A stretch of DNA of 64,000 nucleotides. Origin: Chlamydiota bacterium. Its GTDB lineage: Bacteria; Chlamydiota; Chlamydiia; Chlamydiales; SM23-39. The translations under genes and the position numbers were made by a program. The stretch covers positions 1 to 64,000 of the forward strand of contig DAIDHZ010000008.1 in the NCBI GenBank assembly GCA_027451825.1, in the 5' to 3' direction. This document shows, piece after piece, positions 19,904 through 27,725 of the stretch; position 1 is the first letter of the stretch; each line of letters starts with the position of its first letter. The notes under the pieces were generated by a model. The model saw nothing but the letters and a program-made list of their open reading frames with translations, searched no databases and was not told the origin of the DNA.

Positions 19904-21564
19904 AGTCCTTGCAAAATAGAAAAGCGCTCATTCTATCGATTTTCATTTCTATTTTTTTACACGCACTTCAAATTCATTTTTTCCAACATCAATCTCTTTG
20001 GCTCTCCGATCATTCTTCTAAAAAAAGCAACTCCATCGGGACTTTAAGTTTCGAAAAACAAGAAAAGAAAGAAATCTTAAAACAAACATTTTCCTTCTCT
20101 TCATCAAAAGAGAAAACATCATCTCATCTTGTAAAACAAGAGAGCCTACAAAGTCCCTTAAAAAGACAACTCATAGATCTCCATCCGGAGCCTCTCAACT
20201 CATCAATGCCCCGCCTTTCTTTCAATTTTGAAAATCCTGAACTTCTTTCTCAAAAATTTTCTCTTCTTTCCAAATGGGAACCAAAAGATTTTGCATTCCC
20301 TCCTTTACCTTCCCTTCTCCCCACGATTTCCTCATCCATCCCGGTACCCTCATCACCTGCCGTACCCATCCCGGCTTCTTTAGAAAAAACATCTATCAAA
20401 GAACTAAAACCAAACAGCATCGACCTCTCTTTTTCTATCAAAGAACCCGCATTCGTTCCCGAAGAAAAAACGCCTTCCAAAATAGAACTGAACTCTCATC
20501 ACGATCTTTCTTTAAAAGCGCCTCAAAGCATTTCCTATTCTCACAAATTCGAAACAGATCTTCTTTTTGTAGAAGAACAAGAAGGCGAGTATCTTTTTGC
20601 AGTGACCTTAATCCCTCAAAACGACCTTTCTTTTCTTCCCTTAAAAAGCACTTATTACTTTCTCATTGACAAATCCAATTCCATTCAAAAAGAAAGACTT
20701 CAAGCCACAAAAAGCGCCATCCGAAAAGCCATCGATGAACTCAAAGAAGGTGATGAATTCAATATCATTGCTTTTGATAGTAAGGTAGAAAAACTCTTTT
20801 CTTTCCCCCTGAAACCTTCTTTAGAAAATCGATCCAAAGCGCAAATTTTCTTAAACAACCTAGAACTCGGCAGTTTTTTTTCAAAATCAGATCTCTATAA
20901 GCCTCTTTTTTTAACACTTCCATCGACTGACAACAAAGATGAAATCCATATCGCCCTTTTATTTTCTGATGGAGAAAGCCTGCAAAATCAAGATCTTTTG
21001 AAAACCTGGTCCATACAAAACCAAGGAAGAGTTGCATTATACTCCATCAACCTCAACACCGATCCTCAAGGAGTCAATCTAGCCACATTATCGAATCTCA
21101 ACAAAGGGAAAGCCGTTCTCTCCCCCACTCATCGAGGACTCAAAAGAAAGCTTTTAAAACTCATGAAATCTCTACAATTGCCGATTGCTAAAAATCTCTC
21201 ATTCCACGCCATTTCAACATCAAGTCAAGGATCCATCGAACTTTTTCCAACCCAAGAACTCGCCCCCTATCTCTTTCAAAGTGAACCCTTTACAATTATA
21301 GGAAAAACCAATACGCTCGATGATTTATTTCTTTTTATTCAAGGGCGTCTCAATGGAGAATGGATGCACATTAAAAAACGACTAAACTTTGCGAGCGCCA
21401 AAAAAGCGCATGCTTCTTTAAAAACGGAATGGGCTCTTCAAAAGGCCTATACCCTTTACGACAACTACCTCTGCGAAAACAATCTTGATTCTTTAGAAGA
21501 AGCCAAAGAAATTGCTCAAATGAACGACTTACAACTATCTTTTTATACCAAACAGGACAAATAA
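19900..21564 (+). CDS. Membrane-anchored von Willebrand factor A protein
   Basis: The 554-residue protein has an N-terminal membrane anchor (about residues 10-30), a long low-complexity Ser/Pro/Lys linker to about 225, then a VWA domain (about 245-420). The domain carries the metal-ion-dependent adhesion motif DxSxS (FLIDKSNS) and a later SDGES. Such domains bind proteins through a divalent metal. Translation is coupled to the TPR gene before it. The TAA stop coincides with the first bases of palindrome D. Confidence 0.75.
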   Translation: MKSLQNRKALILSIFISIFLHALQIHFFQHQSLWLSDHSSKKSNSIGTLSFEKQEKKEILKQTFSFSSSKEKTSSHLVKQESLQSPLKRQLIDLHPEPLNSSMPRLSFNFENPELLSQKFSLLSKWEPKDFAFPPLPSLLPTISSSIPVPSSPAVPIPASLEKTSIKELKPNSIDLSFSIKEPAFVPEEKTPSKIELNSHHDLSLKAPQSISYSHKFETDLLFVEEQEGEYLFAVTLIPQNDLSFLPLKSTYYFLIDKSNSIQKERLQATKSAIRKAIDELKEGDEFNIIAFDSKVEKLFSFPLKPSLENRSKAQIFLNNLELGSFFSKSDLYKPLFLTLPSTDNKDEIHIALLFSDGESLQNQDLLKTWSIQNQGRVALYSINLNTDPQGVNLATLSNLNKGKAVLSPTHRGLKRKLLKLMKSLQLPIAKNLSFHAISTSSQGSIELFPTQELAPYLFQSEPFTIIGKTNTLDDLFLFIQGRLNGEWMHIKKRLNFASAKKAHASLKTEWALQKAYTLYDNYLCENNLDSLEEAKEIAQMNDLQLSFYTKQDK

Positions 21565-21695
21565 CTTTTGATTTAAGCTGCGCGAAAACTGTCAATAAAT
21601 CGACGATCGTAAACGGCATTGTATTGAATGAAATACTATGCCATTTACGATCGTCGATTTTTGACGTTTTGGCGCGCTTAAATCAAAAGTTATTT
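21559..21695. repeat. 137-bp palindromic element (family D)
   Basis: The ends are AAATAACTTTTGATTTAAGC and its exact reverse complement. Inner stems include ATCGACGATCGTAAA and TTTACGATCGTCGAT, with a small centre. The left end supplies the stop codon of the VWA gene, and the right end stops 20 nt before rsmD. It is non-coding, MITE-like, and could form a hairpin between the two genes. Confidence 0.75.
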
Positions 21696-21715
21696 ATCCT
21701 ATTTGGTATTAACCT

Positions 21716-22267
21716 ATGTCTCTTCGAATGATTGCAGGAAAATTTAAGGGAAGAATCTTAAAAATTCCCAAAACCAACAGCACAAGACCTACCTCTTCTA
21801 TCTTAAGAGAGGCTCTTTTCAACATCTGTCAATTTGAAATTGAAGGAGCCACTGTTCTTGATCTATACGCAGGAAGCGGAGCCATCGGATTTGAAGCTTT
21901 AAGTAGAGGCGCTGCACACGTCACTTTTGTAGAAAAAAATAGACAGGCAATCGTTTGCATCAAAGAAAATATTTCTCTTTTAAAAGTAGAATCTCAAACA
22001 ACTCTACTAACCATGGATGCAACATCTTCTCTTAAAAAAATGAAAGGACCATTTGATCTCATTTATATAGATCCTCCTTACGACACACCCATCGCTCCGA
22101 TCGTAGAAGAAATCATCGCTAAAAACCTTCTTAAAGAAGATTCATTTCTTTTTATTGAAGAAAGATACGATCCTGATCGAGAAGAAAATCCCATCATAAT
22201 TCCAAGTCTTACGCATGTCAGCACAAGAAAGTTTGGGATTGCTCTTCTCCATCAATATAAAAAATAG
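21716..22267 (+). CDS. rsmD: 16S rRNA (guanine966-N2)-methyltransferase
   Basis: This 183-residue SAM-dependent enzyme methylates G966 of 16S rRNA. The RsmD-specific start MIAGKFKGRILKIP with TRPTSSILREALFNI, the SAM-binding LDLYAGSGAIGFEALSRGA (about residue 48) and the catalytic DPPYD (about 118) are intact. The length is typical. It ends directly before a hairpin terminator shared with the convergent small-peptide gene. Confidence 0.95.
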   Translation: MSLRMIAGKFKGRILKIPKTNSTRPTSSILREALFNICQFEIEGATVLDLYAGSGAIGFEALSRGAAHVTFVEKNRQAIVCIKENISLLKVESQTTLLTMDATSSLKKMKGPFDLIYIDPPYDTPIAPIVEEIIAKNLLKEDSFLFIEERYDPDREENPIIIPSLTHVSTRKFGIALLHQYKK

Positions 22268-22288
22268 ACCCCGGTAGAAAACCGGGGT
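22268..22288 (-). terminator. Hairpin terminator between convergent genes
   Basis: ACCCCGGT-AGAAA-ACCGGGGT forms an 8-bp stem. On the minus strand it is followed by CTATTTTTT, a good intrinsic terminator for the small peptide gene. On the plus strand it begins one base after the rsmD stop but lacks a T-run. Confidence 0.7.
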
Positions 22289-22305
22289 GCTAGAACTGTT
22301 AAAAA

Positions 22306-22416
22306 TTATTTACCAGGTACTTTATTCTTCTGTGGAGCAGAAGGAGCTTGAGGCTTCTTTTGCTCTGGTGCTTTGTTCGCTGGTGCTTGCTGTGGTTTTG
22401 CTGGTTGCTTATTCAT
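22306..22416 (-). CDS. Small basic Pro/Ala/Lys/Gln-rich peptide, 36 residues
   Basis: A short frame begins at the ATG at 22416 and ends with TAA at 22306-22308. It is preceded by a strong Shine-Dalgarno run (AAAGGAGAG, about 7 nt away) and followed by a terminator. The 36 residues are nearly all Pro, Ala, Lys and Gln (start MNKQPAKPQQAP, end KNKVPGK), with eight Lys and one Glu. It is disordered and strongly basic, so it might bind nucleic acid or act as a tail-like linker. No family is recognised. It lies alone in a 600-bp gap. Confidence 0.65.
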   Translation of the reverse strand: MNKQPAKPQQAPANKAPEQKKPQAPSAPQKNKVPGK

Positions 22417-22586
22417 GATATCTCTCCTTTTTTAAAAAACGACTCATGATCGCAAATCCAATCTACTCCTTTTTTCAAAAAAGAAAATCATTTTTTTAAA
22501 AAAACAAACACAAGGCATTCATCATCAAAAACAAAGAGACATGAAAAATCACACATTTGAAGAGAATATTTGTGGCAAGAGATTTT

Positions 22587-22748
22587 ATACCGAAAAAGAC
22601 TCAAGAATCGGTTTTTGACAGCGTCGGCTTTTCTTCAAAATTCGCATTCTCACTCGCGCCTTGCCCTTGGGCAATGGTCGCTCGCTCCGTATGCAAATTT
22701 TGAAGAGCCTTCTTGCCAAATTCCCGATTCTTGAATCATTTTCGGTAT
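22587..22748. repeat. Palindromic element A, copy 1 (162 bp, intergenic)
   Basis: The termini are ATACCGAAAAAGACTCAAG and its near-complement, ending in CGGTAT. The centre (GGCAGCGTCGGC-like, CTTGCCC, CACTCGCGCC) matches the copies at 36671 and 43140. Its length of exactly 162 bp equals those copies. This copy is intergenic, between the small-peptide gene and the MORN gene. Confidence 0.85.
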
Positions 22749-22835
22749 ACAGGAGGCCTTTAACGAGAAGAGAATTTAACCCAAATTCTATGCGCTCTCA
22801 AGCCCTCTTCTGTGTTTAAAGCTTAACTATTTTTA

Positions 22836-22867
22836 CCACAGAAAAAAATCATCTTTTTTCCGTGGTT
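22836..22867 (-). terminator. Hairpin downstream of the MORN gene
   Basis: ACCACAGAAAAAAATC and the facing CTTTTTTCCGTGGT form an imperfect A/T-rich hairpin 23 nt after the MORN gene stop. The ends match the ACCACAGA arms of family F repeats. It may end the type II secretion transcript, but no clear U-tract follows. Confidence 0.35.
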
Positions 22868-22890
22868 ATTCATTAAATCTTCGCGCGCTT

Positions 22891-25278
22891 TTATTTACGC
22901 ACTTGAGTCACTGTGACATTTCCTGCGATGTCAAACTTACGCTTCTCGCCGCATGGTTCGTCATAAGCAAACTGCTGCTCTAAAAGAGGCTTGCCATTAT
23001 CGTAATACTTTTTAAACTTCCCATGGCGCATATTCTCTTTATACTCAGCTTCAAAAACTAAAACGCCATCTTGATTCCAGCTCTGAGCAAGCCCATCTAA
23101 AAGATCATTGCTATACAAAAACGATGAAGCCAAAACCCCATTTTCATGATAAGTTCTCTCTTCACCTTCTCTTTGATCGTTTACAAATTCCGTTTCTCGC
23201 CATATTTTGCCATTGGGGAAATACTGAACCAAAATGCCATTTTTCAGATCCTTTTCAAAAGGAACCAAAACACTTAAACTTCCGTCCGGAAAATAAAGCT
23301 TTCCTAATCCTTCTTTTTGACCTTGAACATAAGGAGTCTCTGAAACTTTCACCCCTTCTTGATTATATTCTGTCACTAAGCCTTCCAATTGATCGTTATG
23401 GAAAAACGCATCCAGTGCAATGACCTTTTTGTCATTTGAAGGATAAAAAACAATATAAGGGCCTTCTTTTAAAGCTTCATGAAAATGATAGACCACTTCA
23501 GAGCCATCCGGAGACTTTTGAAAATACTTCCCTTCTAATTTTCCTAAAATAAAATGAGCTTCTTCAAGAAGAGAGCCTTGCTTGTCCCAAATTTTTTTAA
23601 ACCCATTTAAGACTCCTTTCTGATAGGAAATCAAAGATTGACAAGTCCCGTCGGGGTAATAACTCCATTGCTCGCCATCTAAAACATCATCTTTATACAT
23701 AGCAAGTCTTTGCAAAGCCCCATTTTCATAAAACCACTCTTGCCTGCCTTCTTGCTTGCCATCTTTGAAATGAAATCTTGTTTTGATTTGATCGGCTCTC
23801 CACCAAGAAAGGGCTGTATCCTGAATCCGATCTTTCACGTAATGAGCCTCAGAGAGCATCTCTCCGTTGGCATTCCATTCCCGCCACCAACCCGATTTAC
23901 ACTGATCTAAATATTCAATACGACTTTTTAACTGACCATTTGCATGCCATTCTGTTTGGACACCTTCAGGAATATCTTTTTGAAAATAAGCATCGATTTT
24001 AGGCGTCCCATTTGGGTACCACTCTCCAAGCTGTCCATCCTTCAATCCATCCGAAAAAAGAATGCGGCGAGACAAAATCCCATTTTCATGCCATTCCTCA
24101 TGAAGGCCATCTCTTTTTTCATCTTTCAATCGAGAAACTGCTTTCACTTGGCCGGAAGGATAGTATTCTTTTTGAATCCCTTCTAAAATTCCCGAAACGT
24201 AATTGTATTCTAATTTAAGAGTTCCATTTTCATACCACTCTAAATAGGCACCATCCAATTTTCCATCTTTCAAAGAAAACTGCTTAAAGCGAGTTCCATT
24301 TTCATAATACTCAACAGCCGGCTCTTTCAAATCTCCTTTACGATCAAACTCTGCTACGTAGGCCATTTTTCCATTTGGAAATTGACGATAATGCTTACCC
24401 TTAGCAACGCCTAGATCCCAAAGAGATTCGCCGGAAAGCTTCCCTTCTTCTGAAAAAAACTGTTCTTTCCCGTCTTTTTTCCCTTCTTTAAAAGAAACTC
24501 GATGCGCTTCTTTACCATTTGGATGATATTGAACATGGACTCCTACGGGTTTCCCTTCTCGATAGTCCCCAATCTCAATCACATCTGCTTTTTCATTATA
24601 AACAATCAATGCCGGATTTTTTCCATTTCCATGAAGTAAATGATTTACAAAATGTCTTTCTGTTTTTACAACACCGGATGGATACCACTCTTTTGCAACT
24701 CCTTGCAACTTTCCTTGCTCATAAAAAGCAAAAGCGGATTTGACTCCATTTTCATAATATTGAAAAAGCTCTCCCTCTAAATGGCCATGCAAGAATGCAG
24801 CTTCCTCTTTAATGGAGCCATTTTCATGGTACCACTTCACTGCACCTTCTAAAACACCATGAACATATGTTTGCTCAGCTTTCAATTTCCCATTTGGATA
24901 AAAAAGCTTATTTTCTCCATGGAGCTCTCCCTCGACGTAATGCCACACCTGAGAAGGTGTTCCATCCATATTCAATTCAAGTCTCACCCCATGAGGAAGA
25001 ACGCGCATTTCAGGAGAACCCTCTTTCACTAAAACATCCACTTCCGATTGAATTTGGCCATTTTCAAAAAATGTCACTTGCTTAACAGGTCTTTCTTTTC
25101 CTCCTAAAAGGGGCTCAAAAAAGTAAACTTCATGAGGAGTCCCTTGAGGATACAAGCTCACCACCTCGAGCCTCCAATTGGGCTGTCTGGGCTTTAGTTC
25201 TTGAAAAAAAGAAGACGTCGTTTCATGAGCCTGCAAAACCAATACTAACGAAAGCAAAAAAGAGAGTATCCACTTCAT
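22891..25278 (-). CDS. Exported MORN-repeat protein
   Basis: The 795-residue protein has a signal peptide (MKWILSFLLSLVLVLQAHE) followed by roughly thirty tandem units of about 24 residues. The core is E(W/Y)YxNGxLKxExxYxxGxLEG, the MORN_2 repeat (PF07661 type). Such repeats form extended beta-hairpin solenoids and occur in secreted proteins of intracellular bacteria. The gene starts 8 nt after the last pseudopilin gene, at the end of the type II secretion operon. It could be a secreted substrate or an accessory factor (inference). No catalytic domain is visible. Confidence 0.85.
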   Translation of the reverse strand: MKWILSFLLSLVLVLQAHETTSSFFQELKPRQPNWRLEVVSLYPQGTPHEVYFFEPLLGGKERPVKQVTFFENGQIQSEVDVLVKEGSPEMRVLPHGVRLELNMDGTPSQVWHYVEGELHGENKLFYPNGKLKAEQTYVHGVLEGAVKWYHENGSIKEEAAFLHGHLEGELFQYYENGVKSAFAFYEQGKLQGVAKEWYPSGVVKTERHFVNHLLHGNGKNPALIVYNEKADVIEIGDYREGKPVGVHVQYHPNGKEAHRVSFKEGKKDGKEQFFSEEGKLSGESLWDLGVAKGKHYRQFPNGKMAYVAEFDRKGDLKEPAVEYYENGTRFKQFSLKDGKLDGAYLEWYENGTLKLEYNYVSGILEGIQKEYYPSGQVKAVSRLKDEKRDGLHEEWHENGILSRRILFSDGLKDGQLGEWYPNGTPKIDAYFQKDIPEGVQTEWHANGQLKSRIEYLDQCKSGWWREWNANGEMLSEAHYVKDRIQDTALSWWRADQIKTRFHFKDGKQEGRQEWFYENGALQRLAMYKDDVLDGEQWSYYPDGTCQSLISYQKGVLNGFKKIWDKQGSLLEEAHFILGKLEGKYFQKSPDGSEVVYHFHEALKEGPYIVFYPSNDKKVIALDAFFHNDQLEGLVTEYNQEGVKVSETPYVQGQKEGLGKLYFPDGSLSVLVPFEKDLKNGILVQYFPNGKIWRETEFVNDQREGEERTYHENGVLASSFLYSNDLLDGLAQSWNQDGVLVFEAEYKENMRHGKFKKYYDNGKPLLEQQFAYDEPCGEKRKFDIAGNVTVTQVRK

Positions 25279-25286
25279 ACATAACC

Positions 25287-25763
25287 TTATTTCACATTGT
25301 CAGGATGCAAAGGCCCTGACTTTTTTCCTTCTTGAACCCCAAAGAGATCCGGAAATTTCCATTGAACGGAACCTGTTTTTCCTAAAATGTCCAATTGTCC
25401 CTTAGGGGAAACATCTCCGGTTGTTGAGAAATCGAATTCATATCGATCTTTTTTTTCACCGTCCCAAAGAATCTCAGAAAATGCAAGCGAAAGCAAGGGC
25501 AATTTAACGCCTACGTCATCGCTTGCCTTGAATATCCAAGAATCTTCTTCACGAAAAAGCTCGCCTTTGAAATCCGATTGCATATTCATCGCCAACGCAC
25601 GTATCCCTAAAAGGCGAGAAGAAAGTTTTTCAACACTTGCACTGAATCTTTTTTTTTGAAGCATTGCATGCATCTTCCAGCCAAAAACACTTCCCATCAA
25701 AAGCAAAAGAGAAAAAAAGACCATGAGCTCCAAGAGAGTAAACGAAACCTTACTCTTCTTCAA
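25287..25763 (-). CDS. Type II secretion pseudopilin (GspH-like)
   Basis: This 158-residue protein has a class III signal sequence: a short basic leader (MKKSKVS), then FTLLELMVFFSLLLLMGS. The glutamate at mature position 5 is conserved, but Ser replaces the usual Gly at -1. The globular remainder is poorly conserved. It overlaps the GspG-like gene by 14 nt and is followed by the MORN gene. By position and size it resembles a minor pseudopilin of the GspH class; the exact class is uncertain. Confidence 0.7.
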   Translation of the reverse strand: MKKSKVSFTLLELMVFFSLLLLMGSVFGWKMHAMLQKKRFSASVEKLSSRLLGIRALAMNMQSDFKGELFREEDSWIFKASDDVGVKLPLLSLAFSEILWDGEKKDRYEFDFSTTGDVSPKGQLDILGKTGSVQWKFPDLFGVQEGKKSGPLHPDNVK

Positions 25764-26145
25764 AAAAATCCTCTCCCGAACTTTGCTTCATCTTTTTTCT
25801 ATAGCTGACCAAATTCGAAGAGGAGATTTTAAAATCGCCTTTGCTATAAGAAACATCAAACTTTTTACCCCAACCATCTTCCATTAATTTGGTTGGATTC
25901 TTTGCAAGTCCGCATTTTTTGATCACTCCTACAGGATCTCTGACAATATCTTCTCCGGACTCACCTTCAGCAAGACAAATCAAAAACAGATCTCTTAATT
26001 GGTCCATCGCCTGTTCGGTTTTAAAAACGCGTCCCTTATCCAAAGTTCCTTTCATGCTATAGCCGATAGCACCGGTAATCAAGGTAATTAAAAAAATAAC
26101 TATAATGATTTCAAGCAACGTTAAAGATCTTTTTTCTCTTTTCAT
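25750..26145 (-). CDS. gspG: Type II secretion major pseudopilin (GspG-like)
   Basis: This 131-residue protein has the prepilin leader MKREKRS and LTLLEIIIVIFLITLITGA, with Glu5 and a hydrophobic stem. The end of the domain (DGWGKKFDVSYSKGDFKISS) matches the C-terminal sheet region of GspG. As in its neighbour, Ser rather than Gly precedes the cleavage point. The start at 26145 is supported by GGTGGA just upstream; a longer frame reaching 26196 enters repeat-derived sequence. It belongs to the operon but is separated from gspF by almost 400 bp of repeats. Confidence 0.75.
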   Translation of the reverse strand: MKREKRSLTLLEIIIVIFLITLITGAIGYSMKGTLDKGRVFKTEQAMDQLRDLFLICLAEGESGEDIVRDPVGVIKKCGLAKNPTKLMEDGWGKKFDVSYSKGDFKISSSNLVSYRKKMKQSSGEDFFEEE

Positions 26146-26213
26146 ATTCCACCAGATCAAGCAAAAGATTTTATCCACCCTTATTAAAATAGGCAAGAGC
26201 GTTCAAGACCAAT

Positions 26214-26395
26214 GAGCCAATTGCAAAACTCATTTCCCCGTTAAAATCGCCCTTTTGTGGCCATTTAAGTTCACTCTCCTTACCCAACCCACCAGGGGTT
26301 GGGTTCGTCGAAGTGAATCGGGCAAGCTTGCTTGCCCTCTTAACTGGCCCCAAAATCATCGATTTTCCCGGGCAAAGCAGTTTTGCAATTGGCTC
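26214..26395. repeat. Palindromic element B, copy 1 (182 bp, inside the T2SS operon)
   Basis: The termini are GAGCCAATTGCAAAACT and its exact complement. The interior includes CCCAACCCACCAGGGGTTGGG. It is flanked on both sides by CAAT, a 4-bp target-site duplication. It lies between gspF and the GspG-like gene. The minus-strand frame starting EPIAKLLCPGKS and ending MSFAIGS is open across the whole element. Confidence 0.9.
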
Positions 26396-26425
26396 CAATC
26401 TCCTAAAATTGATTTCCACAAAATG

Positions 26426-26526
26426 AACAGGATATACTCTTTTTTAATTTATCCTGCATATCATGCTAATCTTGTTTTTGACATTAACAGGCACTGCTCT
26501 TTTAATTTTTTATCCTGCATATCATG
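26426..26526. repeat. Two direct repeats of about 40 bp, related to family H
   Basis: The units begin AACAGG and end ATCCTGCATATCATG (26426-26465 and 26486-26526), with 20 bp between them. The ATCCTGCATATCATG/ATCTTGTTTTT sequence recurs in the inverted repeat at 40679-40789. Together with element B copy 1 they fill the gap between gspF and gspG. Confidence 0.65.
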
Positions 26527-26537
26527 TATGCAAGCAA

Positions 26538-27722
26538 TCAATCGACAAAAGAACTGACGTCAGTGAGAGGCAATAATACAGAAAGAAGAACAAAGCCGAT
26601 TAAGCCTCCTAAGATTAGAAGCAAAATGGGTTGCGCAAGCGATGCAAAATAAGAAAACGTAGACTCTAGCTCTGCTTCATAAATTTGAGAAACCTGCTTC
26701 ATCACAGAAGAAAGTCTACCTCCTTGCTCTGCAATCGCGATCATTCTTGGAATTAAGGGGGGAATCAAAGCTTCATTTTCAAAAGCTTTATGAAGAGGAA
26801 GTCCTTCCATCATTTTTTCTTCTGCTCTTACAATCACTTTTTCTAGCATTGAGTGATCCATCACAGCTCTCGCCTGAGAAAACGCCTCAATCACAGGCAC
26901 TCCTCCCTCTAATAAAGTGGCGCTCGCTCTACAGAAGCGAACCAGAGCAATTTTCGCCAAAAATCCTTTAAATAAAGGAAGTTTTCCAAGCCAAGAAAAA
27001 AAAGCTTTTTTAGCTAAAGAAGAAGAGAAAAAATAAATCCCTAAAGCAGTAAATCCTGTCAAAAGAGCGAGCAATAAAAACTTTGATCTGCAAGCTGCAT
27101 CACTACATGCAAATACAAGCTGAGTAAACGGATGAAGATCTCTTCCTTCAAAGAGTTCTTTTAATGAAGGAATCACAAAAAAAAGCAAAGAAGACATGAT
27201 CACAAGGCAAAACAGGGCTAAAAGAGAGGGATATAAAAACGCGGAAATCATCTGCTTTTTGATCTCTTCTTGTTTTGAAAGGAGCGTTCCAATTTCTTGA
27301 AAAGCATAAGAGAGGCTCCCTGTCTTTTCTGCGTTCGAGATCATCGACACATAAAGCACATCAAAAATATCAGGATGATGCAAAAGTGCTTTAGAGAGCG
27401 ACTGTCCGCTTCTTACCTTCGCGCAAAGATCTAAAAGAAGCGTATGTATTTTATGAGAACGATACTTCTCTTCTAAAGCAGAAAGAGCTTCAAACAAAGG
27501 AAGATCCGCCTGAAGAAGTCTTTCCATTTCCCTCGTAAAAGAAAGAAGCTCTTTTTTTGTAAGAACAAGACGCATCTCTTTTTCTGAAATCAAAGAAACA
27601 GAAAGCACTGCAATTTTTTGACGCATCAGTTTTAACTTTGCATCTTGCAAATTGTCAGCATCGATCGATCCTTTGATCTTTCGATTACTTTCAGAGACCG
27701 CCTCAAAGCTATACAAAGGCAT
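26538..27722 (-). CDS. gspF: Type II secretion inner-membrane platform protein GspF
   Basis: This 394-residue protein has two copies of the T2SF domain, each ending in a hydrophobic helix. Seen are FTREMERLLQADLPLFEAL, ISNAEKTGSLSYAFQEIG, the second-domain LLEGGVPVIEAFSQA and IAEQGGRLSSVMKQV, and a C-terminal membrane segment (PILLLILGGLIGFVLLSVLL). It forms the inner-membrane platform that couples the GspE motor to pseudopilus assembly. It follows gspE by 3 nt. Confidence 0.95.
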   Translation of the reverse strand: MPLYSFEAVSESNRKIKGSIDADNLQDAKLKLMRQKIAVLSVSLISEKEMRLVLTKKELLSFTREMERLLQADLPLFEALSALEEKYRSHKIHTLLLDLCAKVRSGQSLSKALLHHPDIFDVLYVSMISNAEKTGSLSYAFQEIGTLLSKQEEIKKQMISAFLYPSLLALFCLVIMSSLLFFVIPSLKELFEGRDLHPFTQLVFACSDAACRSKFLLLALLTGFTALGIYFFSSSLAKKAFFSWLGKLPLFKGFLAKIALVRFCRASATLLEGGVPVIEAFSQARAVMDHSMLEKVIVRAEEKMMEGLPLHKAFENEALIPPLIPRMIAIAEQGGRLSSVMKQVSQIYEAELESTFSYFASLAQPILLLILGGLIGFVLLSVLLPLTDVSSFVD

Positions 27723-27725
27723 GAT

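Noticed and set aside
22600-22740. CRISPR-like repeats
   Set aside because: The repeats across the window are dispersed palindromes with no regular spacers, and no cas gene is present.
26171-26419. Reading frames of 76-84 codons through the element B copies (26214, 32881, 43376, 50589)
   Set aside because: They are made by the repeat itself, begin and end in the inverted repeats, and have no ribosome site. They are reported as a property of the element rather than as genes.
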